The notes: generated by a model not told the origin, from the letters alone. Positions 7,291-16,297 are shown, numbered from the stretch's first letter. The stretch: DNA of 64,000 bases from Arsenicicoccus sp. oral taxon 190 (GCF_001189535.1 NZ_CP012070.1:682001-746000); one strand, 5' to 3'. Program-made: numbers and translations.

Positions 7291-9303
7291 CGACGTCGGG
7301 TGCTGGTCGCGGCGCGCCATCGTGGCGAGGCGCTCGTTGTAGGCCCGCAGCTCGGCGTCCTCGTCGCGGGTCGCCTCCCGGTCGTACCTCCGGGTCTCGC
7401 GGGCGTCCGAGCGCACCCAGTCCGCCACCACCAGCAGCGCGAGCACCATGGTCGGGAACTCCCCTACGCCCCAGGCGATCCCGCCACCGTCCTGCTGGTC
7501 CTGCAGCAGGTCCCAGCCCCACGGCAGCTGCAGCGAGCGGTAGTAGTCGGGCGCGAGCAGATCCCCGCCGGACATGATCGCGATCCCGAACCACGCGTGG
7601 AAGCCCAGCGTCGCGAGGAGCAGCACGAGCCGCATCGGCGCCGGCCACTTGCGCGGCCCGGGGTCGATGCCGATCAGCACCCACGCGAAGCCGTAGCCGG
7701 CCAGGACGAAGTGGACGACCATCAGCACGTGCCCGGTGTGGGTGCGCAGCGCGAGCTCGAAGAGGGGCGAGTAGTAGAAGAGGATCAAGCTGCCGAAGAA
7801 GTTGACCGCCGCCACGACCGGGCTCGCCATGAAGCCCACCCACCGGGAGTGCAGGCAGGCGAGCAGGAGCTCCCGCAGCCCGAACGAGCCGTCCCGTCGC
7901 GGCCGCAGCACCCGCAGCGCCAGCGTCGACGGTGCCGCGAGCACCAGGAACATCGGCACCGCCATAGACAGGGCCATGTGCATCGACATGTGCCACGAGA
8001 AGGACACCTTGCCGTAGACGCCGGGGGCGCCCTGCGTCGTGTGCAGGAAGATCGCGTGCCCGACCAGCCAGCAGACCGTCCGCACCAGCGGCCACCGGTC
8101 GCCGCGGCGTCGCAGCACGCGCACGCCGTGCAGGTAGAGCCCGACGGCGATCAGCGACAGCGACAGCCAGAGCCAGTCCACGCGCCAGGTCGTCAGCCAG
8201 GACCAGCTCTGCGGCTCGGCCGGTGCCGGGTAGCCGGTCAGCGACTCCACCGGGCTGAGCCCGGGCCGCAGCTGGGGCACCGGCGGCGCGGAGCGGGACA
8301 GCGCCACGCCCAGCCCGATCGCGAGCCCCATGACGGCCGTCTCGATAGCCGCGAACCTCGCGAACCCGCCGGCCAGGGTGGGGTTCGCGCGCAGGCGCGC
8401 GACATACGCCCGTCGTTGCCGCAGACCGATCAGGGCGAGCGCAACGATGGCGGCCACCTTGAGCGCGAGGATCAGGCCGTATGCCGTGACCAGCCCGCTC
8501 GGCGACCCGACCCGGATCGCGGCGTTGAGCACGCCCGACGCGGCGACGAAGGCGATGGACCAGGTGGCCACGGTGGAGTACCGCGCGACGGTGGTGGCGA
8601 GCGCCGCGCCGTCCAGCAGCGGCCGCAGCATGAGGATGCCGACGAGGCCGCCGAGCCACAGCACCGCCCCGAGCAGGTGGTACTGCAGCGAGGTGACCGC
8701 GGTGTCGTGGGCCGTGGCGCCTGCCGCGTGGCCGGCCAGCCCGAGCGGGAAGAGCGCGACCAGGCCGAGCACGAGCATCCACACGAGGGCGTAGCGGCTG
8801 CGGCCCACCGCGGCGCCGATGGTCACGACCATGCCCAGCAGCGCGGAGATGACCATGGCCCGGATCGCGTCGAAGCTCATGGCGAAGGCGCCGAACTGGT
8901 CGCCGAACCGCGGATCCACCGGCGACATCCCCGCCGCGTCGGCGAAGGTCAGCACCACCCCGACCAGGCCCGCCACGACCCACACCATCCCGGTGGCGCT
9001 GGCGGCGCGGGCCGCCGCGACCCGCCGCGTGCCGTCGCGGTCGTCCGGGACCAGCATCGTCCCGACGAGCAGCAGCCCCACCGTCGTCGTCAGCGCGATG
9101 TCGTGGACCACCCGGACCACCGGCAGGCTCCACCGGACCAGGGCCCCCGCGTCGTCGATGCCCGGCGCGATCGCCGCGAACGCGCCCCCGACCAGGCCGG
9201 CCAGCACCGCCGCCACGAGGGCGGTGACCAGCGGGACGACCGGGACGGCCGAGCGGGGGTGCGGGGTCGAGGTCGGGCGGGCCGGGCGGGTGGTGCTGGT
9301 CAC
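7288..9303 (-). CDS. CopD-CtaG fusion membrane protein
   Basis: 671 aa polytopic membrane protein. The N-terminal half (to about residue 330) is CopD-like, with roughly nine helices and His/Met positions fitting copper transport. The C-terminal half (about 340-630) is a caa3-type CtaG domain with conserved His/Met-rich stretches (FSWHMSMHMALSMAVPMF, VHFVLAGYGF). CtaG proteins help to deliver copper to cytochrome oxidase CuB, so the fusion likely couples copper import to oxidase assembly. The start is a GTG at 9303 with a promoter-like TAGGCT just upstream. The soluble C-terminus is highly charged. The stop is 10 nt from the start of the next gene on the same strand. Confidence 0.88.
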   Translation of the reverse strand: MTSTTRPARPTSTPHPRSAVPVVPLVTALVAAVLAGLVGGAFAAIAPGIDDAGALVRWSLPVVRVVHDIALTTTVGLLLVGTMLVPDDRDGTRRVAAARAASATGMVWVVAGLVGVVLTFADAAGMSPVDPRFGDQFGAFAMSFDAIRAMVISALLGMVVTIGAAVGRSRYALVWMLVLGLVALFPLGLAGHAAGATAHDTAVTSLQYHLLGAVLWLGGLVGILMLRPLLDGAALATTVARYSTVATWSIAFVAASGVLNAAIRVGSPSGLVTAYGLILALKVAAIVALALIGLRQRRAYVARLRANPTLAGGFARFAAIETAVMGLAIGLGVALSRSAPPVPQLRPGLSPVESLTGYPAPAEPQSWSWLTTWRVDWLWLSLSLIAVGLYLHGVRVLRRRGDRWPLVRTVCWLVGHAIFLHTTQGAPGVYGKVSFSWHMSMHMALSMAVPMFLVLAAPSTLALRVLRPRRDGSFGLRELLLACLHSRWVGFMASPVVAAVNFFGSLILFYYSPLFELALRTHTGHVLMVVHFVLAGYGFAWVLIGIDPGPRKWPAPMRLVLLLATLGFHAWFGIAIMSGGDLLAPDYYRSLQLPWGWDLLQDQQDGGGIAWGVGEFPTMVLALLVVADWVRSDARETRRYDREATRDEDAELRAYNERLATMARRDQHPTS

Positions 9304-9309
9304 CGCACC

Positions 9310-9315
9310 AGCCTA
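9310..9315 (-). promoter_or_regulatory. Likely -10 box of a leaderless transcript
   Basis: TAGGCT (minus strand) lies 6 nt before the GTG start at 9303 of the CopD-CtaG gene. Confidence 0.45.
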
Positions 9316-9369
9316 GGCCCCGCCGGGACGTCATCGACGCGCAGGGACGCAGCGTGCGGTCCCCGTCGT

Positions 9370-9375
9370 TAGGGT
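9370..9375 (+). promoter_or_regulatory. Likely -10 box of a leaderless transcript
   Basis: TAGGGT lies 6 nt before ATG 9382; with the box at 9310 it makes a compact divergent promoter pair. Confidence 0.5.
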
Positions 9376-9381
9376 GTTGGC

Positions 9382-10314
9382 ATGCCCATCCACCCGGCAC
9401 CGCCCACAGACCTGCCCGGCCTCGTCGCGGCCTTCACGCACACCGTCCAGGCCGTGATCGACCTGGGTCACCGGCTCCACGACGACCAGTGGGACCTGCC
9501 CACCGACTGCCCCGGCTGGACGATCAAGGACCACGTCGCCCACGTGGCCGCGGTGGAGGCCCACCTCGAGGGGATCGACGACGTGCCCGACCCGTGGGGC
9601 GACGGCGAGCCGCCGGCGCACGTGCGGCACGACTTCGGCCGGTGGATGGAGCGGGGCGTGGAGGCCCGGCGGGGACGCTCCGGCATGGACCTGGTGCGCG
9701 AGCTGGAGTACCTCCTCGCCCGCCGCACCGCGACCCTCGGCAGCCCCGGCCTCGAGCTCGACTCCATCGTCCCCGGCGTCGACGCCCCCGGGGCCGGCGG
9801 GCCCGCGGTGCCTGCCGGGGACCTGCTGCGGATCCGGTGCATGGACGTCTGGGTGCACGAGCAGGACATCCGCGCCGCCATCGACGCCCCGGGGGACCTC
9901 GACTCCTCGGCGGCGGCGGTCTTCGTGGCCGCGGCGGTCCGAGCCGTCCCCGCCCGCATCGCCCGCAAGGCCGAGGTCCCGGTGGGCGACACCGTGATCC
10001 TGGAGCTCACCGGTCCCGTCACCGCTCGCATCGGGGTGCGTGTCGAGGCCGGCACCGGGGACGACCCGCGACCCGTGGGCACGGTGCTCTTCGGCGGCGA
10101 GGCCGACGCCGAGGCGAGCGGCGGCGCCAACACCACGACCACGATGCGCGCCATCGACCCCAACACCCAGATCACCACCATCAAGCTGTCGACCAGTGCG
10201 TTCGAGCGGCTGGCGGCCGGCCGTCGCTCCCCCGACGCCGTCACCTACTCGGTGGCCGGCGGGGACCAGGACGTGGCCCGGCGGGTGCTCGGGACGCTGG
10301 CCTTCATCCCCTGA
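9382..10314 (+). CDS. Maleylpyruvate isomerase/DinB-family mycothiol-type protein
   Basis: 310 aa. The N-terminal region (to about residue 175) is a DinB-like four-helix bundle of the mycothiol-dependent maleylpyruvate isomerase type, with the family signature PTDCPGWTIKDHVAHV (metal His in DHVAH). The C-terminal region is an SCP2-like alpha/beta domain. Such proteins are thiol-transfer or isomerase candidates in mycothiol producers; the true substrate is unknown. It diverges from CopD-CtaG, with 78 bp between start codons. Confidence 0.8.
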   Translation: MPIHPAPPTDLPGLVAAFTHTVQAVIDLGHRLHDDQWDLPTDCPGWTIKDHVAHVAAVEAHLEGIDDVPDPWGDGEPPAHVRHDFGRWMERGVEARRGRSGMDLVRELEYLLARRTATLGSPGLELDSIVPGVDAPGAGGPAVPAGDLLRIRCMDVWVHEQDIRAAIDAPGDLDSSAAAVFVAAAVRAVPARIARKAEVPVGDTVILELTGPVTARIGVRVEAGTGDDPRPVGTVLFGGEADAEASGGANTTTTMRAIDPNTQITTIKLSTSAFERLAAGRRSPDAVTYSVAGGDQDVARRVLGTLAFIP

Positions 10315-10370
10315 CGCGGGGGTCGGCGAGGCGGACGGGGCGCCATACGCAACCGTCCGGACATCCGAAG

Positions 10371-10405
10371 TTGCACGTTCAAACAAAACAGTTGTATGCT
10401 GCAAC
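10371..10405 (+). promoter_or_regulatory. Promoter and overlapping operator of the marR-exporter operon
   Basis: TTGCAC (10371-10376) and TATGCT (10395-10400) are separated by 18 bp, a good sigma-70 type promoter in an AT-rich patch. The -10 lies inside the palindrome GTTGTATGCTGCAAC (10391-10405), 3 nt before the ATG at 10409. The mRNA would be leaderless or nearly so, and MarR bound here would block its own promoter. Confidence 0.6.
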
Positions 10406-10408
10406 CAA

Positions 10409-10885
10409 ATGACTGACTCGCGCACCCCCCAGGAGTCGATCACCGCCCTCGCCGCCGCGATCAGCGGCGTCATCCGTGGCGGCTTCCTGGTCAAGCACCA
10501 CGCACCCCCCACCGTCCCCGGTCTCGACCACGGCGCGCTGCCCGTGCTCTTCACCGTCCACGAGCAGCAGCGACGCGTCTCCGACATCGCCGCCGCCTGC
10601 CACACCGACGTCTCGACCACCAGCAGATACGTCACCGCGCTGACCCGGCTCGGTCTGGTCAGCAAGGCCCCCGACGAGCAGGACCGGCGAGCGTTCGTCA
10701 TCACCGTCACCGACGAGGGCCGCCAGACCGTCGAGACGCTGCGCCGGCAGCGCGCCGAGCTCTTCGCCCAGATCCTGCACGACTGGGACCAGGCCGACCT
10801 CGACCAGCTGACCGCCGACCTCGAGCGCCTCGTCACCAGCGTCGACACCTACCTCCGCAACCACCGCACCACCAAGGGAGCCTGA
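10409..10885 (+). CDS. MarR-family transcriptional regulator
   Basis: 158 aa winged-helix regulator. The recognition region is RVSDIAAACHTDVSTTSRYVTALTRLGLV, with a wing around DEQDRRAFVITVTDEG. The start at 10409 is chosen because MTDSRTPQE follows a clear promoter; longer in-frame readings run back through the previous gene. Its TGA shares one base with the ATG of the downstream DHA2 exporter (TGATG), so it very likely controls that exporter and itself. Confidence 0.9.
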   Translation: MTDSRTPQESITALAAAISGVIRGGFLVKHHAPPTVPGLDHGALPVLFTVHEQQRRVSDIAAACHTDVSTTSRYVTALTRLGLVSKAPDEQDRRAFVITVTDEGRQTVETLRRQRAELFAQILHDWDQADLDQLTADLERLVTSVDTYLRNHRTTKGA

Positions 10886-12759
10886 TGTCCACCGCCACCC
10901 CCGCCGCAGCCTCGCGGCCCGACGGCGAGCTGTCCCACCGGCAGATCGTCACCATCATCCTCGGCCTCATGGCCGGCATGTTCCTCGCCGCCCTCGACCA
11001 GAACGTCGTCGGCACCGCCATCAAGACCATCGCCGACGACCTGTCCGGCCTGGACCAGCAGGTCTGGGTCACCACGGCCTACCTGATCACGTCGACGATC
11101 TCCACGCCGATCTACGGCAAGCTCTCCGACATCTACGGCCGCAAGCGGTTCTACCTGGCCGCCATCGCCATCTTCGTGGCGGGCTCGCTGCTGTGCACCC
11201 TGGCGCAGTCGATGTACCAGCTCGCCGCCTACCGCGCGGTCCAGGGCCTCGGCGCCGGCGGTCTCATGTCGCTGGCGCTCGCCATCATCGGCGACGTCGT
11301 GCCGCCCCGGGAGCGCGCGAAGTACCAGGGCTACTTCCTCGCGGTCTTCGGCACCTCCAGCGTGATCGGCCCGGTCCTCGGCGGCTTCTTCGCCGAGCGC
11401 AGCTCCATCCTCGGCCTGTCGGGCTGGCGCTGGATCTTCTTCATGAACGTCCCGATCGGCCTGGTCGCCTTCGCCGCCGTCATGGCGACGCTGCACCTGT
11501 CGCACACCCCCCGCAAGGCCCGCATCGACTGGGCTGGCGCCACCACCATCGCCATCGGGCTCGTGCCGCTGCTGCTGGTCGCCGAGCAGGGCCGCACCTG
11601 GGGCTGGACGTCCGCCGCGTCGCTAGCCTGCTTCGCGATCGGCCTGGCCGGGCTGGCCGCATTCGTCTGGGCCGAGCACCGCGCCGGCGACGACGCGCTG
11701 ATCCCGCTGCGGATCTTCCGCAACCGCACCATCGTCATCTCCCTCACCGGCGGCTTCGTCATCGGCGCGGGGATGTTCGGCGGCATGATGTCGATCCCGC
11801 TCTACCTGCAGATCGTGCACGGGTCGTCGCCGATGATGTCCGGCTTCCAGATGCTCCCGATGGTGCTCGGCATGATGATCGCCTCGATCGTCTCCGGCCA
11901 GCTCATGAGCAGGACCGGACGCATCAAGATCTTCCCCCTGATCGGCGTCGTGCTGATGACCCTGGTCCTGATCGCCCTGTCGCGAATCACCGCCGACACC
12001 GACCTGCGCTGGGTCATGACGCTGATGTTCTTCTTCGGCCTCGGGCTCGGCAACACGATGCAGCCGCTGACGCTCGCCGTGCAGGCCGCCGTGGAGCCGC
12101 GCGAGATGGGCATGGCCACCTCCTCGGCCACCTTCTTCCGCCAGATCGGTGGCACGCTCGGCGTCGCGATCTTCCTGTCGGTGCTGTTCAACTCCCTCGG
12201 CGACAGCATCAAGGACGCCTTCGCCAGCGCGACCAAGGACCCCGCCTTCGTCGCGGCGCTGCGCGACCCCGCCGTGTCCGCCTACTCCCCGGAGTCGGCC
12301 GGACTCGTCAAGGCGATGGCCGCGGGCCAAGGCATGGGCTCGCTCGGCAACGTCGGCAGCGACTCCTCGGTCATCAACAAGCTGCACCCCACCCTGGCTC
12401 ACCCCATCAAGGCCGGGTTCGCGACGTCCATGGACCACGTCTTCCTGCTCGGTGCGATCGTCTGCGGCATCGGGGTGCTCGTCCTCGCGTTCCTGCCCAA
12501 CCTGGTGCTGTCCAACCAGTCGGCCCGCGCCGCGATGGCAGCCCAGGAGGCCAAGGCCGCGATCACGCTCGACCCGGTCGACGCCGACGCCAACGAGTCC
12601 GACAAGCGGCTGCACGACTCCCTCGAGAAGTTCCTGCTCGACGCCGCGGCCTTCGAGACGGGTGGCCACACCTTCGACGAGCTGCAGGACACCTGGGACC
12701 ACCTCGACCCGGACCGCCGGGGGCGCCACCGCCCCTCGGACCCGCGGACCCGCGTCTGA
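10885..12759 (+). CDS. DHA2-family MFS drug/H+ antiporter (14 TM)
   Basis: 624 aa exporter of the EmrB/QacA class. Near the N-terminus is the DHA2 motif FLAALDQNVVGTAIKTI, then motif A-like GKLSDIYGRKRF and motif C-like VIGPVLGGFF. About 14 hydrophobic helices are visible, with a long extracytoplasmic loop near residues 450-510 and an 80-residue acidic C-terminal tail. AAGGGAG lies before the start, and it is coupled to marR, so substrate-induced derepression is likely. The stop codon lies inside the first unit of a tandem repeat array. Confidence 0.9.
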   Translation: MSTATPAAASRPDGELSHRQIVTIILGLMAGMFLAALDQNVVGTAIKTIADDLSGLDQQVWVTTAYLITSTISTPIYGKLSDIYGRKRFYLAAIAIFVAGSLLCTLAQSMYQLAAYRAVQGLGAGGLMSLALAIIGDVVPPRERAKYQGYFLAVFGTSSVIGPVLGGFFAERSSILGLSGWRWIFFMNVPIGLVAFAAVMATLHLSHTPRKARIDWAGATTIAIGLVPLLLVAEQGRTWGWTSAASLACFAIGLAGLAAFVWAEHRAGDDALIPLRIFRNRTIVISLTGGFVIGAGMFGGMMSIPLYLQIVHGSSPMMSGFQMLPMVLGMMIASIVSGQLMSRTGRIKIFPLIGVVLMTLVLIALSRITADTDLRWVMTLMFFFGLGLGNTMQPLTLAVQAAVEPREMGMATSSATFFRQIGGTLGVAIFLSVLFNSLGDSIKDAFASATKDPAFVAALRDPAVSAYSPESAGLVKAMAAGQGMGSLGNVGSDSSVINKLHPTLAHPIKAGFATSMDHVFLLGAIVCGIGVLVLAFLPNLVLSNQSARAAMAAQEAKAAITLDPVDADANESDKRLHDSLEKFLLDAAAFETGGHTFDELQDTWDHLDPDRRGRHRPSDPRTRV

Positions 12760-12876
12760 CCGCGGATGCGCGTCTGACCGCGGATGCGCGTCTCACGGCA
12801 GACCCGCGTCTGACCGCAGACCGACGTCTGACCGCAGACCGACGTCTGACCGCGGACCGACGTCTGACCGCGGACC
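12751..12876. repeat. Seven-unit 18-bp tandem array
   Basis: Seven head-to-tail units of 18 bp, for example GACGTCTGACCGCGGACC, with a gradient of variants: units 1-2 end in GGATG, units 3-7 in GACC. The array begins at the stop codon of the exporter gene and ends 22 nt before the methyltransferase start, filling the whole gap. The unit length equals six codons and all units are open in the third frame. Confidence 0.9.
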
Positions 12877-12885
12877 GGGCCTGGC

Positions 12886-12891
12886 TACCGT
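12886..12891 (+). promoter_or_regulatory. Likely -10 box of a leaderless transcript
   Basis: TACCGT ends 7 nt before ATG 12899, directly after the 18-bp array. Confidence 0.45.
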
Positions 12892-12898
12892 GTGCGCC

Positions 12899-13504
12899 AT
12901 GAGCGAGACACGGCAGCGCCCCGGAGACGACCCGCACGCGGAGGCCACCCTGGTGGCCTCGTTGCTGCCGGAGGGCGGCCGGGTGCTCGACGCGGGGTGC
13001 GGCGAGGGGCGGGTGGCGCTGCGGCTGCACGAGCTCGGGCACCCCGTAGTCGGCGTCGACGCGGACCTGTCGCGGCTGCGGGTCGCCGCCGAAGCCAACC
13101 CGCGGATCCCGTTCTGGCTCAGCGACCTCGCCGACCTCGACATCCCGCAGGGCATCATCGGCGGGGGCTTCGACGTCATCGTGATGGCGGGCGACGTGGT
13201 CCCACACCTCGCGCCCGGGACGCTGCCCCAGGTCCTGCAGCACCTCGCGGGCTGCCTGAGCCCCGCGGGCACCCTCGTCGCCGGCTTCGGGCTCGACCCG
13301 CAGCACCTCGCCGCCGACGTCGCGCCGGTCTCCCTGGCGGACTATGACGCCGCGTGCGCCGCAGCGGGCCTCCAGCTCGCCGACCGGTACGCCACGTGGG
13401 CCGGCGACGCCTGGGCGGGAGGCGGTTACGCGGTCAGCCTCCACCGCCGCGCCCCCGCCCGCCGGGACCCGCTGTCCCGACTGCGGACGCTGCTGCACCG
13501 CTGA
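12899..13504 (+). CDS. Class I SAM-dependent methyltransferase
   Basis: 201 aa. Motif I is VLDAGCGEGRVALRL (about residues 28-42), followed by an acidic motif II VVGVDADLS and motif III-like VIVMAGDVV. The short C-terminus is basic. The start is set by the ATG just after the repeat array; longer in-frame readings run into exporter and repeat sequence. Substrate unknown. Confidence 0.8.
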   Translation: MSETRQRPGDDPHAEATLVASLLPEGGRVLDAGCGEGRVALRLHELGHPVVGVDADLSRLRVAAEANPRIPFWLSDLADLDIPQGIIGGGFDVIVMAGDVVPHLAPGTLPQVLQHLAGCLSPAGTLVAGFGLDPQHLAADVAPVSLADYDAACAAAGLQLADRYATWAGDAWAGGGYAVSLHRRAPARRDPLSRLRTLLHR

Positions 13505-13583
13505 CCTCGCGACCGGCACAGTGGGTGGCTGCCGCCCCGACGCAGCGTCGACCACCGAGCCCTCGACCCCGCAGGAGACCCCC

Positions 13584-14450
13584 GTGACCACGGCGACCAC
13601 CGACCCGTCATACGTCCTGACCCTCACGAGCCGACCCGACCGGGTGGGCATCGTGCACGCGGTCAGCGGATTCCTGGTCGAGCACGGCTGCACCATCGAG
13701 GAGTCCAGCCAGTTCGGGGACACCGAGGACGACGCCTTCTTCATGCGGGTGCAGTTCCGGGGGCCGGTGCCCGACCTGGCGCGGCTGCGCGAGGAGTTCC
13801 GGTGGGTGGCGGGGCGGTTCGGCATGAGCTTCGACCTGCACGAGGCGGCCGTGCCGACCCGGGCGCTGCTCATGGTCAGCAGGTTCGGGCACTGCCTCAA
13901 CGACCTGCTCTTCCGCGCGCGGCAGGGCGCCCTCAACATCGAGATCCCTGCCGTGGTGTCCAACCACGAGGACTTCCGCGCACTCGTCGAGGGCTACGGG
14001 ATCCCCTTCCACCACGTCCCCGTCACCCGCGAGACCAAGCCTGAGGCCGAGGCGCGGCTGCTCGAGCTGGTCGAGGAGCTGGACGTCGAGCTGGTGGTGC
14101 TCGCGCGCTACATGCAGGTGCTCTCCGACGACCTGTGCCGCGCGCTGGACGGGCGGGCCATCAACATCCACCACTCGTTCCTGCCGAGCTTCAAGGGCGC
14201 CAAGCCTTACCACCAGGCGCACGCGCGCGGCGTGAAGCTGATCGGCGCGACGGCCCACTACGTCACCGCCGACCTCGACGAGGGGCCGATCATCGAGCAG
14301 GACGTCGCCCGCGTCGACCACTGGGCCGCGCCGGACCGCATGGTCGCGATCGGCCGGGACGTCGAGACGCAGGTGCTGGCCCGGGCCGTGGAGTGGCACG
14401 CGGAGCACCGGATCATCCGGGACGGCCACCGCACCATCGTCTTCCGCTGA
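13584..14450 (+). CDS. purU: Formyltetrahydrofolate deformylase
   Basis: Hydrolyses 10-formyl-THF to formate and THF, balancing one-carbon pools for purine synthesis. 288 aa, the normal length. The N-terminal ACT domain (to residue ~85) precedes a formyltransferase-fold catalytic domain with INIHHSFLPSFKGAKPYHQA and ATAHYVTADLDEGPIIEQDV, which carry the Asn-His-Asp catalytic set. The GTG at 13584 is chosen because GGAG lies 7 nt upstream and the ACT domain starts there; an in-frame ATG at 13344 would add residues unlike the family. Confidence 0.95.
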   Translation: MTTATTDPSYVLTLTSRPDRVGIVHAVSGFLVEHGCTIEESSQFGDTEDDAFFMRVQFRGPVPDLARLREEFRWVAGRFGMSFDLHEAAVPTRALLMVSRFGHCLNDLLFRARQGALNIEIPAVVSNHEDFRALVEGYGIPFHHVPVTRETKPEAEARLLELVEELDVELVVLARYMQVLSDDLCRALDGRAINIHHSFLPSFKGAKPYHQAHARGVKLIGATAHYVTADLDEGPIIEQDVARVDHWAAPDRMVAIGRDVETQVLARAVEWHAEHRIIRDGHRTIVFR

Positions 14451-14499
14451 GCCGCAGCGCTCTGGCTGCGGTCCCGCGGTCGCCGTCTCGCCCTCCGTC

Positions 14500-14556
14500 C
14501 CCCGTCTGGACCTGCATCCCCCGTCTTGACATGCAGCCCCCGTCTCCGGCTGCAGC
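14500..14556. repeat. Three-unit 19-bp tandem array (type A)
   Basis: Three units begin CCCCGTCT and end TGCAKC, each exactly 19 bp. They sit in the 319-bp gap between the convergent purU and bkdC genes. Confidence 0.8.
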
Positions 14557-14570
14557 CCCAGACGGAAGCT

Positions 14571-14646
14571 GGCCGCCGAGACGGGGAACGGCCACCGAGA
14601 CCGGAAACGGCCACCGAGACCGGGAACGGCAGGCGACACGGGGAAC
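14571..14646. repeat. Four-unit 19-bp tandem array (type B)
   Basis: Four units resembling GGCCACCGAGACCGGGAAC, 19 bp each. The AGACGGGG portion is the reverse complement of the CCCCGTCT start of the neighbouring type A array, so the two could pair across the gap. The rest of the gap (14647-14769) is GC-rich with no gene visible. Confidence 0.8.
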
Positions 14647-14769
14647 GGCCGCCGGCCATCCGCCCGGCCACCGGTCGTCAGGCCCGGGCCGCACCCCGAG
14701 TCGCCGACGGACACGAGCGGGGTCGGCGCCCACGCGCCGACCCCGCCCCCGTCATACGGCCAGGACGGC

Positions 14770-16275
14770 TCAGCCCCAGACCAGCCCCCGGGCGGGGTCC
14801 GCGAGCACCGCCGCCACGTCGGCCAGGAACCGCGAGCCCAGCTCGCCGTCGATCAGCCGGTGGTCGAAGGACAGCGCGAGCTGCGTGACCCACCGCGGCA
14901 CGATCTCCTCGGACCCGTCAGCTCCGGTCACGACCCACGGCTGACGACGCACCGCGCCGAAGGCCAGGATCGCCGACTCGCCGGGGTTGATGATCGGCGT
15001 GCCCGTGTCGACGCCGAAGACCCCGACGTTGGTGATCGTGATCGTGCCGCCCGACATGTCGGCCGGCTGGGTGCGCCCGGCTCGCGCCGTCTCGACCAGC
15101 CCGCCCATCGCCTGCGCCAGCTCGAGCATCGTCATCCGGTCGGCGTCCTTGATGTTGGGGACGATCAGCCCGCGCGGGGTCGCGGCGGCGATCCCGAGGT
15201 TGACGTAGTTCTTCTGCACGATCTCCTGCGCGGCCTCGTCCCAGGTCGCGTTGACGCCCGGGTTGCGCCGGATCGCCACGACGAGGGCCTTGGCGACGAC
15301 GAGCAGCGGCGAGACGCGGACGTCCTTGAACTCCTTGTCGCGCTTCAGCCGCTCGACCAGCGCCATCATCTCGGTCACGTCGATCGTGATGAACTCGGTG
15401 ACGTGCGGCGCCGTGAACGCCGACCCGACCATCGCCTGGGCGGTCATCTTGCGCACGCCCTTGATCGGGATGCGCACCTCCCGCTCACCACCCGTGCCGT
15501 ATGCCGCCGCGCCCGCTGCCCGGCCCTGCTGCGGCTCGGGCGCGCCCGCGCCCTGGCCCCCGCCGGCCAGGAAGGCGTCCACGTCGGCGCGGGTGACGAT
15601 CCCGCCGTCGCCGGTGCCGGTGACGGCGGCCAGGTCGACGCCCTGGTCCTTGGCGTACTTGCGGACCGGGGGCTTGGCGAGGGCCTTGCCCGGCCGGGTC
15701 CCGGCGCCGTCGGAGACGTCGACGTCGACGCCGTGGGGGTCCACCACGGTCGGGTGGGTCATCTCGGTGACGGCGGCGACGGTGGCGAGGCCACCCCAGG
15801 TCTCGGGGTTCTTGGTCTCGCTGGGGGTGGGCAGCGGGCCGCGCTGGTGCTTGCGGGGCCGCCGCTTGGCGTCGGTCACCTTGGGGCCGTATCCGACGAG
15901 CACCGACACGCGCTCCTCGGTGGCGCCGGCGCCGCTCGCGTCGTCGCCGCCCGCTGCGGAGGCCTCGTTGAGCTGGGCCTGGGCCGCGGCAGCAGACGCG
16001 TCGTCGGGCTGCGCGGGGGCGTCCCCGCCGCCGGTGCCGTCGTCGATGGCGATGATCGGGGTGCCGACGTCGACGGTCGCGCCCTCGGGGGTGAGGATCT
16101 GGGCGACGGTGCCGGCCCACGGGATCGGCAGCTCGACGAGCGACTTGGCGGTCTCGATCTCGACGACGATGTCGTTGACCTTGACGGCGTCGCCCTCCTT
16201 GACCTTCCAGGTCACGATCTCCGCCTCGAGCAGGCCCTCGCCCGGGTCCGGCAGGTTGAACTTCTTGATGGCCAT
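14770..16275 (-). CDS. bkdC: Branched-chain 2-oxoacid dehydrogenase E2, lipoamide acyltransferase
   Basis: 501 aa core of the 2-oxoacid dehydrogenase complex; it passes acyl groups from lipoate to CoA. The lipoyl domain is at residues 1-80 with lipoylated K44 in EIETAKSLVEL. An Ala/Asp-rich linker follows, then a peripheral subunit-binding domain near 157-195 (RKYAKDQGVDLAAVTGTG) and the acyltransferase domain from about 255 with the active-site SFDHRLIDG near residue 472. It is the third gene of an E1alpha-E1beta-E2 operon; no E3 gene is nearby. The branched-chain substrate is inferred from its E1 partners. Confidence 0.92.
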   Translation of the reverse strand: MAIKKFNLPDPGEGLLEAEIVTWKVKEGDAVKVNDIVVEIETAKSLVELPIPWAGTVAQILTPEGATVDVGTPIIAIDDGTGGGDAPAQPDDASAAAAQAQLNEASAAGGDDASGAGATEERVSVLVGYGPKVTDAKRRPRKHQRGPLPTPSETKNPETWGGLATVAAVTEMTHPTVVDPHGVDVDVSDGAGTRPGKALAKPPVRKYAKDQGVDLAAVTGTGDGGIVTRADVDAFLAGGGQGAGAPEPQQGRAAGAAAYGTGGEREVRIPIKGVRKMTAQAMVGSAFTAPHVTEFITIDVTEMMALVERLKRDKEFKDVRVSPLLVVAKALVVAIRRNPGVNATWDEAAQEIVQKNYVNLGIAAATPRGLIVPNIKDADRMTMLELAQAMGGLVETARAGRTQPADMSGGTITITNVGVFGVDTGTPIINPGESAILAFGAVRRQPWVVTGADGSEEIVPRWVTQLALSFDHRLIDGELGSRFLADVAAVLADPARGLVWG

Positions 16276-16297
16276 GACAGGTGCGGTCCTCTCGGGG

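Noticed and set aside
6043..9372. Continuous open frame of over 1100 codons on the plus strand
   Set aside because: It lies antisense to the thioredoxin-NHL and CopD-CtaG genes, and its composition (Arg/His/Gln-rich) is a GC-bias shadow.
12751..12876. CRISPR-like repeat
   Set aside because: Units are directly adjacent with no spacers, and 18 bp is too short; no cas genes in the window. The same applies to the other arrays.
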